The position numbers were made by a program, and so were the translations under genes. From Bifidobacterium sp. (GTDB lineage Bacteria; Actinomycetota; Actinomycetes; Actinomycetales; Bifidobacteriaceae), in NCBI GenBank assembly GCA_022649135.1, contig JALCNP010000007.1, positions 38,510-102,509 on the forward strand: 64,000 nucleotides of DNA, in the 5' to 3' direction. The notes below the pieces were generated by a model. That model was given only the letters and a program-made list of their open reading frames with translations, had not been told where the DNA came from and ran no database searches. This document shows, in pieces, positions 59,400 through 64,000 of this stretch; within the stretch, counting starts at the first letter, position 1, and each line of letters opens with the position of its first letter.

Positions 59400-59434
59400 T
59401 AATGGGTATCTAATGGGTCGTCTAATGGGTCGTT
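59400..59434 (+). repeat. Three short direct repeats before the integrase
   Basis: TAATGGGTATC (59400), TAATGGGTCGTC (59411) and TAATGGGTCGTT (59423) lie in tandem, 16 bases before the integrase start. Such repeats near an attachment site may be integrase arm-type binding sites; this is a guess from position. Confidence 0.75.
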
Positions 59435-59449
59435 TGAGGAGAAATTGCA

Positions 59450-60757
59450 TTGGGTAGAACAAGAACTTTCGGTAATATTAAGTACCGGCCGAACAATCAA
59501 CACCCTACAAGAATCGTAGCGAGTTTTATTACCCCAGATGATGCATACGCACAATGGCCAGGGCTTGCTGACAGACAGAGCAAGTCTTTTCCTATTGATG
59601 CTGAGGATGACGCAATAGCATGGTTAGGGCGTGAACGCAAACTTATTGAGGCTGGCGTATGGAAACCAACAATTATTGTCAAGCACGCTGAGAAAGTTTC
59701 AAAACTTACCATGGGGGAGTATGCCCAAACATGGCTTGCGAATCGAACTTTTAAAGGTAAACCGCTCAAAGCAGGCACAGTATATCGATTACAAAAAGAT
59801 ATTGATAATCACATCCTGCCATATTTTGGTCATACAAGACTTATCGATATTACTCAGGCTGATATCGACAAGTGGCTTATGACCTTGCCAAAAGAACAAG
59901 AAGCGATGCGAGCAAATGCGCTTAAAGTGTTGAAAGCAATTCTTAAAACAGCCAGTCAACCAGGACTGCATGGTGAGCCAGCGCTTATTCCTCAATATCC
60001 TTGCACGAGGTCACTGCCGAAACCTGAACGCAAGAGTGAAACAATACCCGCGACTCCCGAGCAGGTTAAGGCAATATATGATGCCATGCCAAAGCGCTAT
60101 CGTATGGCAGTGTATCTGGCTGTTTTCGGTGACGGACTTCGAATAGGGGAAGTATGCGCATTACAGCGCAATGATATTAATCTTGATACGCGAACCATGC
60201 ATATTCGCAGAAGTCGTGTAACCATGGATAGCCAACGATTAACCGACACTCCAAAAACATCAGGCAGTGTTCGAGATGAACGAATTCCATCCCAACTTAT
60301 TCCGCTTCTTAGAACATTCATGGAAGAGTATGTTGATGCTGCAGGTGATTCGTGGCTGTTTCCTTCCAAACAAGATAAGAACAAGACAATCCACCCGAAC
60401 TCGCTGCGCGGAGACTATGAGATAGCAAGAATCCAAGCAAAGTGTCCAGATTTACGATTCCACGATCTTCGCCACACTGGATTGACATGGCTCGCAGAAG
60501 ATGGTGCCACAGTACGAGAACTCATGGATGCTGCAGGTCACTCCGACGTTGAAACAGCCATGCGTTACCAACACTCGGTCAGCGAGCGCAGAGATTTGTT
60601 GGCTGAACGTTTGGGTGCGCGTTTACTGTCTGACGATACGGTTGAGATTGTAGGGGAGCGTATCAGACAGTTAGATGCTCGTATTGCGGAGCTGCAGGCT
60701 TTGAAGGGAGCTGAGGAGAAGAAGTTGGAGAAATTAAAGGTTGGAATTGTTAAGTAG
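59450..60757 (+). CDS. int: Tyrosine recombinase/integrase of a genomic island
   Basis: A 435-residue phage-type integrase. An N-terminal arm-binding part, an SAM-like core-binding domain (~85-170: LTMGEYAQTWLANRT), then the catalytic domain with R231 (GDGLRIGEV), H338 and R341 (FHDLRHTG), H364 (AGHSDVETA) and nucleophile Y373 (MRYQHS). A charged coiled coil closes the protein (~400-432). The start is TTG at 59450 with GAGGAG at 59436-59441 upstream. Base composition is clearly lower in GC than the core genes. Lies 160 bases downstream of ssrA, the classical arrangement for islands that integrate into the tmRNA 3' end. Confidence 0.93.
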   Translation: MGRTRTFGNIKYRPNNQHPTRIVASFITPDDAYAQWPGLADRQSKSFPIDAEDDAIAWLGRERKLIEAGVWKPTIIVKHAEKVSKLTMGEYAQTWLANRTFKGKPLKAGTVYRLQKDIDNHILPYFGHTRLIDITQADIDKWLMTLPKEQEAMRANALKVLKAILKTASQPGLHGEPALIPQYPCTRSLPKPERKSETIPATPEQVKAIYDAMPKRYRMAVYLAVFGDGLRIGEVCALQRNDINLDTRTMHIRRSRVTMDSQRLTDTPKTSGSVRDERIPSQLIPLLRTFMEEYVDAAGDSWLFPSKQDKNKTIHPNSLRGDYEIARIQAKCPDLRFHDLRHTGLTWLAEDGATVRELMDAAGHSDVETAMRYQHSVSERRDLLAERLGARLLSDDTVEIVGERIRQLDARIAELQALKGAEEKKLEKLKVGIVK

Positions 60758-60942
60758 TTGAGCTACTTCGTTTAGTGAATATTCACTTTGGTTCTTTTAG
60801 ATATTTCGTAGATTGTTTTCTTCTCCGCCCAATTCTGACACTTATTGAAGAAGGGATACCCATGATTATGATCAGCCCTGTTCGTGGTTGTAGGAGGTTT
60901 CGAGTTTTTCTACGAGCTACGGACAATTAGACCGCGTTAACT

Positions 60943-61452
60943 CTAGTCTTTATAACGGTGAATTGTAACGTAAGATGCAGGCAGAAAGACTTGCATGAAC
61001 TCGCGGGATGATTGCCTTAATGGTGTAAGAGTACCTTCTACATCTCGTAACCAGGATTGACCTCGAATGTCCTTGAAGGCGATTGCAACCCAAGGCTCAC
61101 TGCTCATACCGGTAACTGATGCCAAGAGGAGTTTTGTGCTCCAACGTCCAGGTGGAATTGGCGGAAGACTGATCGTTACATCATTACCTTTTTGATAGAG
61201 GACACCTTTATTCAAACTACCTGGTGAAAGCACTACGTCGTAGATGGGGTTGTTTGAGGAATTATTGACTACGACGTTATCTACGTCTTTGCTGGTTACT
61301 TCAAGTAGCCAGACAGATATTTGGTTGGCTTGGCTATAACGGACCTCCTGGTTTTCCTTGTTGTTGACATGTATGTAGGTGCCAAGTGATATTAGAATAG
61401 CAGCAACTTGGGTAATAACACCGACGACTTTCAGAATGTTGTCGCAATGCAT
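60943..61452 (-). CDS. Unknown single-pass membrane protein
   Basis: A 169-residue protein I do not recognise. One hydrophobic segment lies at residues ~6-27 (KVVGVITQVAAILISLGTY), then a polar domain with VRYSQANQISVWLLEV, VVNNSSNNPIYDVVLS, TISLPPIPPGRWSTKL and AIAFKDIRGQSWLRDVEGTL. The layout (membrane anchor, then a beta-rich domain with tryptophans) recalls small phage/island-encoded proteins of unknown role. It is convergent with the integrase and lies in low-GC DNA, so it is island cargo. No signal-peptide cleavage site is evident. Confidence 0.65.
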   Translation of the reverse strand: MHCDNILKVVGVITQVAAILISLGTYIHVNNKENQEVRYSQANQISVWLLEVTSKDVDNVVVNNSSNNPIYDVVLSPGSLNKGVLYQKGNDVTISLPPIPPGRWSTKLLLASVTGMSSEPWVAIAFKDIRGQSWLRDVEGTLTPLRQSSREFMQVFLPASYVTIHRYKD

Positions 61453-61664
61453 TCTCGACTTCCTTTCACTTTTTGTTTGATATTTACTGTCTTTCGAATT
61501 CTACTGTTAGATTTGCCTTTTATATTAAAATCGCCCTTACCTTCATAAGGAAGTGAGAGCGATTTAAGCTGTTATGAGAGATCAGTCAGTTTAGTTAGTT
61601 GCTGGTGATTTGTTTGAGGCTGCTTCCTCCAGATACCTCTGGTATTCCTGCGATTGATGTCAGT
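61453..61664. other. AT-rich gap with an imperfect hairpin
   Basis: Low-GC DNA upstream of the membrane-protein gene. An imperfect hairpin begins AAATCGC (61528-61534) and ends GCGATTT (about 61559-61565); it lies ~80 bases upstream of that gene's start. No further feature is seen up to the IS left end at 61665. Confidence 0.5.
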
Positions 61665-62919
61665 TGAAGCGGACTGGGTTTTGTTCCTGTTTTTCACTCG
61701 TTAGGGGATGGTGGGATTGTGAGTGGCGGGTATTCACGGGAGTGTAAGGATCGGGCTGTTCGACTGTCTGCTGACAGTCGGGAGAGTTATTCGTCGGAGA
61801 CGGAAGCGTTGCACGGGGTCGCCGGGAATCTGAATGCGGCGCCCGAGTCGCTGCGTCGTTGCGTGAGCGGGCTGACGTGCAAACCGCTTCTCCCGGAGGG
61901 TCCGGGCAGTTGAGGAGGCTTCGGCGTGAGGTCGCGGAGCTGCGTCGTGCTGATGGGATCCTGCAGACGGCTTCGACTTCTTTCGCTTCACGGCTCAGCC
62001 CGACGGGACGCCGATGATCGCGTACGCTGACGCGTACAGGAGTCGTCTGGGGGGTGAGCCGATCTGCGGGACCTTGCAGCATGCTCCGGCCTGTGGGTCT
62101 ATCACGGCTCGTGGCTATTCCCAGGCTCAAGCTCGTGCTGTCGGTGGGATGCGGGCTCGTCATGAGACTCCCGCCCGGGATGTCCGGCTGATTCACGCCC
62201 ACCGGTTTCAGGCCGTGTACGGGTATCGGAAAATGCTCATGCAAACGCTTGGAGTGCGTGGCGTGCGTCGCGGGCGCATTCCCGCAGCCACGCGTCCGGC
62301 TCGTAGTCGTGGTGGTCGTGAAGACTCGGTGAAGCGAGAGCTTCACGCTTGTGCTCCGGGTCGACTGCATGCAGCTGACATCACGTATGTGAAACTCGCG
62401 AACGGTGGTTTCGCTTATGTGGCGTTCGTTACTGACGTGTTTGCTCGTCGTATCGTCGGCTGGGCGGTATCCAAGAGTCAGCACACCAGAAGCCTGCCGT
62501 TGGCTGCGCTGGACCAGGCGATCACATGGAGCGGCAGGCATGGTAATGCTCAAGGCCTGATCCATCACTCGGATCACGGAACCCAGTGCATCGGTACCCT
62601 GTATAGTACGCATCTAGCTGAGGCGGGAATCCAGGCTTCCACTGGAACGGCTGGTGACGGTTATGATAATGCGCTGGCAGAAACCGTCAACGGTGCGTAC
62701 AGAACCGAGTTGATTAAACGAGTGCAACCCTTTGACACCGTGGAGGCGTTGCGACAAGCCACGTTCGACTGGGCATCCTGGTGGAATAATCAGCGACTCC
62801 ACCAGCATCTGGGTTATCGGACGCCAGCGGAAGCTGAAGCAGAGTATTATCAGCAACAAGCAGTGCAAACTGTCGTAAAAAACCAGCAAACAAGCATGAA
62901 CAAAATCCAGTCCATTTCA
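61665..62919 (+). mobile_element. Decayed IS3-family insertion sequence (1255 bp)
   Basis: The left end starts TGAAGCGGACTGGGTTTTGT (61665) and the right end, read inward, TGAAATGGACTGGATTTTGT (from 62919). Over the first 25 positions 21 match. The size and the orfA/orfB pair are typical of IS3. OrfA is frameshifted and OrfB has an internal deletion, so it is probably inactive. No target duplication is seen: AGT before and TAC after. Confidence 0.85.
61719..62017 (+). pseudogene. IS3-family orfA, frameshifted
   Basis: The first frame starts at GTG 61719 (SGGYSRECKDRAVRL, a helix-turn-helix start) and reads to SLRRC, then leaves the family pattern and stops at 61913. The right pattern continues in another frame (LRERADVQTAS to REVAELRRADGILQTAS) and ends at 62017, overlapping the orfB ATG. 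A one-base change near 61860 therefore broke the gene. Confidence 0.75.
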
Positions 62920-62934
62920 TACCTTATATACTGA
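62014..62934 (+). CDS. IS3-family transposase OrfB, with internal deletion
   Basis: A 306-residue DDE transposase. The start MIAYADAYRS, YGYRKMLM, then DITYV with D122, HHSDHGTQ with D187, and NALAETVNG with E223 form the DD(35)E triad. Between the HTH_21-like segment and GVRGVRRGR about 17-20 residues of the usual linker are missing (MLMQTLGVRG), probably a deletion. The stop codon (62932-62934) lies 15 bases beyond the right inverted repeat, so the last residues come from flanking DNA. Confidence 0.85.
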   Translation: MIAYADAYRSRLGGEPICGTLQHAPACGSITARGYSQAQARAVGGMRARHETPARDVRLIHAHRFQAVYGYRKMLMQTLGVRGVRRGRIPAATRPARSRGGREDSVKRELHACAPGRLHAADITYVKLANGGFAYVAFVTDVFARRIVGWAVSKSQHTRSLPLAALDQAITWSGRHGNAQGLIHHSDHGTQCIGTLYSTHLAEAGIQASTGTAGDGYDNALAETVNGAYRTELIKRVQPFDTVEALRQATFDWASWWNNQRLHQHLGYRTPAEAEAEYYQQQAVQTVVKNQQTSMNKIQSISYLIY

Positions 62935-62967
62935 TTAGATATTGCAGTAAGAGGGAAGAAGTATGTC

Positions 62968-63342
62968 ATGTGTAATGATTGCCCGTTCTGTGACTTAACA
63001 CAGAATGATTACATGTTTAGTAACGCCACATGTTTCGCAATCACTGATACGACACCAGTCTCATTGGGACATATGCTCATCGTTCCTAAGAGACATGCCG
63101 CAACGTTTTTTGATTTAACCTCAGCTGAAAAACGAGATATGAATTCATTAGTATATGAATGCAAAAACTATCTTGACAACCTTTATAAACCTGACGGTTA
63201 CAACATTGGATGCAACTGCGGCATCGCAGCAGGACAAAGTATTTCACATTGCCACTGTCATCTCATTCCACGATATACAGGGGATACAGAAAATCCAAGG
63301 GGAGGGATCCGCGGTGTCATCCCAGAGAGGCAAAACTACTGA
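62968..63342 (+). CDS. HIT-family nucleotide hydrolase
   Basis: A 124-residue protein with the histidine-triad motif SHCHCHLIPR (H94, H96, H98), GHMLIVPKRH before it, and a CxxCxxC N-terminal start (CNDCPFC) that may bind zinc. HIT proteins hydrolyse nucleotide phosphoramidates or dinucleotide polyphosphates. The motif ends SHCHCHLIPR with Cys where most have Leu/Val, an unusual middle. Low GC and separate from any housekeeping operon, so it is island cargo. GGAAGAAG lies 8 bases upstream of the ATG. Its 3' end overlaps the next small ORF. Confidence 0.85.
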   Translation: MCNDCPFCDLTQNDYMFSNATCFAITDTTPVSLGHMLIVPKRHAATFFDLTSAEKRDMNSLVYECKNYLDNLYKPDGYNIGCNCGIAAGQSISHCHCHLIPRYTGDTENPRGGIRGVIPERQNY

Positions 63343-63484
63343 AAACAAAACTACACATGCTAAAAATCTTGAATATGCTCTGAACAAATCAGAGACAAAA
63401 AGAATCGTAATTCTCTCATGGCTTTTCGACGGATACTGCTCAATATTAGCTAGTATGCCGGTGACAGTAGATAAAAGCAAATAA
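63314..63484 (+). CDS. Small unknown protein overlapping the HIT gene
   Basis: A 56-residue ORF starting with GTG at 63314, preceded by GGGGAGGG at about 8 bases. The sequence SSQRGKTTENKTTHAKNLEY continues to VILSWLFDGYCSILASMPVTV. It overlaps the last 29 bases of the HIT gene in another frame, so coupling is possible. No family recognised. It may be the start of a longer gene cut by the adjacent IS remnant. The frame extends upstream to 63155 within the HIT gene, but that part is shadow. Confidence 0.45.
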   Translation: MSSQRGKTTENKTTHAKNLEYALNKSETKRIVILSWLFDGYCSILASMPVTVDKSK

Positions 63485-64000
63485 CGGTGACAGTTAACTA
63501 CAACTAAATATCACCGTTCAATAAGGGGCTGTGGATGTTTTCTTGGGGGTTGGACGAGAGGATTTGATGGTGTTCGGTCTCGGGGAGCGTGCGTGGGCGG
63601 TGGAATTGTATGTCGCCACGGCGATGAGCGCGGCGCGGGTGGTCGAGCATCCGGGGCGTCCGACCGGACGGTGTCTGGAACGCTGACCGACGGTTGATCC
63701 CCGCCATGCCTGCCGTATGGCGGAACCCGTCATCGCGTTGGAAGCGCGCGGGAGGGCGATCGGGCTCGTGTCGGGCGGCATGCGGCAGAGGCGGGCCGCC
63801 GGGGAGCCCGGCGCGGGCATCGGTGCCGTCCATGACCGGGTCGGGGCGTATCGTGGGGGCGGCATGGCCGCATTTGTGTTTTGTCAAGTTGTTGTCGGCC
63901 GATATGGCGTGTCTTGTCGTCCGTTTGAGCGGCTGGTTTTAGGCCGTTTGGGCGTTGGCTGGTCTTGTCTGGTTTGTTTGGTCGTTCGTTATTGCATGAG
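63485..64000. other. High-GC IS remnant region to window end
   Basis: GC rises again from about 63540. A broken IS3-type orfA occupies 63567-63870; the last 130 bases are T- and G-rich with no recognisable feature. No tmRNA-end duplicate (the expected far attachment site) is seen here. Confidence 0.5.
63567..63870 (+). pseudogene. Fragment of an IS3-type orfA (tandem helix-turn-helix), nonsense-mutated
   Basis: Read from ATG 63567 the frame gives VFGLGERAWAVELYVATAMS, ARVVEHPGRPTGRCLER and then TGA where IS3 orfA homologues keep Trp (CLERWL). The same frame continues PTVDPRHACRMAEPVIALEA, IGLVSGGMRQR and VHDRVGAYRGGGMAAFV before similarity is lost. The pattern is the usual two-HTH OrfA. High GC sets it apart from the island DNA. 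Confidence 0.6.

Noticed and set aside
61655..62925. Target-site duplication around the IS3 element
   Set aside because: The flanking trimers AGT and TAC differ, and longer comparison gives no match.
63155..63313. Longer start for the small ORF behind the HIT gene
   Set aside because: This part lies fully inside the HIT coding region in another frame; the GTG at 63314 has the ribosome site.
63694..63942. 82-codon open frame near the window end
   Set aside because: It is out of frame with the recognisable orfA remnant and has no ribosome site.
59290..64000. Second copy of the ssrA 3' end (attR)
   Set aside because: I found no second match to the last ~13 bases of tmRNA in the rest of the window; the island end is probably outside it.

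Overview
The window looks like a chromosome segment of a high-GC actinobacterium of the family Bifidobacteriaceae, most likely Bifidobacterium. The grounds are: the ThiE-ThiC fusion under a TPP riboswitch; a tmRNA whose tag reads AKSNRTEFALAA; a Wag31/SepF/YggT/FtsZ cluster; the order hisD-hisC-hisB-orf-hisH-priA; a fructose-6-phosphate-shunt type L-lactate dehydrogenase; and the actinobacterial lexA/LysM/nrdR neighbourhood. No database search was possible, so family calls rest on recognised motifs and gene order.

Layout. 0-1.2 kb: 3' end of a KdpD-like sensor kinase and its response regulator KdpE. 1.2-6.7 kb (minus): a thiamine operon with TPP riboswitch, thiM, fused thiE-thiC, thiD and a small thiamine-binding protein. 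6.9-9.7 kb: glyS and a tRNA-dihydrouridine synthase. 9.8-14.9 kb: the mid-cell/polar growth cluster ftsZ-sepF-yggT-wag31, then lspA and an RluD-type pseudouridine synthase. 14.9-18.5 kb: dnaE1. 18.6-24.4 kb: histidine biosynthesis with an unknown acidic protein embedded in it. 24.5-28.7 kb: a DUF2252 protein, glutamine synthetase, and a membrane-anchored or secreted protein. 28.7-33.5 kb: hrpA translationally coupled to a small RsmC-type methyltransferase. 33.6-41.2 kb: hflX, ldh behind a LacI-type operator, a CDF metal exporter, divergent lexA and a LysM division-inhibitor candidate sharing three LexA boxes, nrdR, and serA. 41.2-43.5 kb: a HelD-type helicase. 43.7-58.0 kb: the dcw cluster mraZ-rsmH-ftsL-ftsI-(degenerate murE)-murF-mraY-murD-ftsW-murG-murC-ftsQ, with a four-copy 10-bp MraZ operator. 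58.1-59.3 kb: dtd and ssrA (tmRNA).

From 59.3 kb the base composition drops and a genomic island begins. It has a tyrosine integrase directly behind the tmRNA 3' end, an unknown membrane protein, a decayed IS3-family element with recognisable ends, a HIT-family protein, a tiny ORF, and a fragment of another IS3-type orfA. The far end of the island is outside the window.

The genes fall into a few working units: wall precursor synthesis and septation (dcw plus ftsZ/sepF/wag31), thiamine synthesis and salvage under TPP control, histidine synthesis with PriA probably also covering TrpF, and the SOS regulator with its probable division brake. The most interesting points are the MurE-like protein that has lost its ATP-binding loop yet keeps murE's place in dcw, seven 11-residue repeats in Wag31, the two abutting LexA boxes in front of the LysM protein, the regular MraZ operator, and the ssrA-integrated island.
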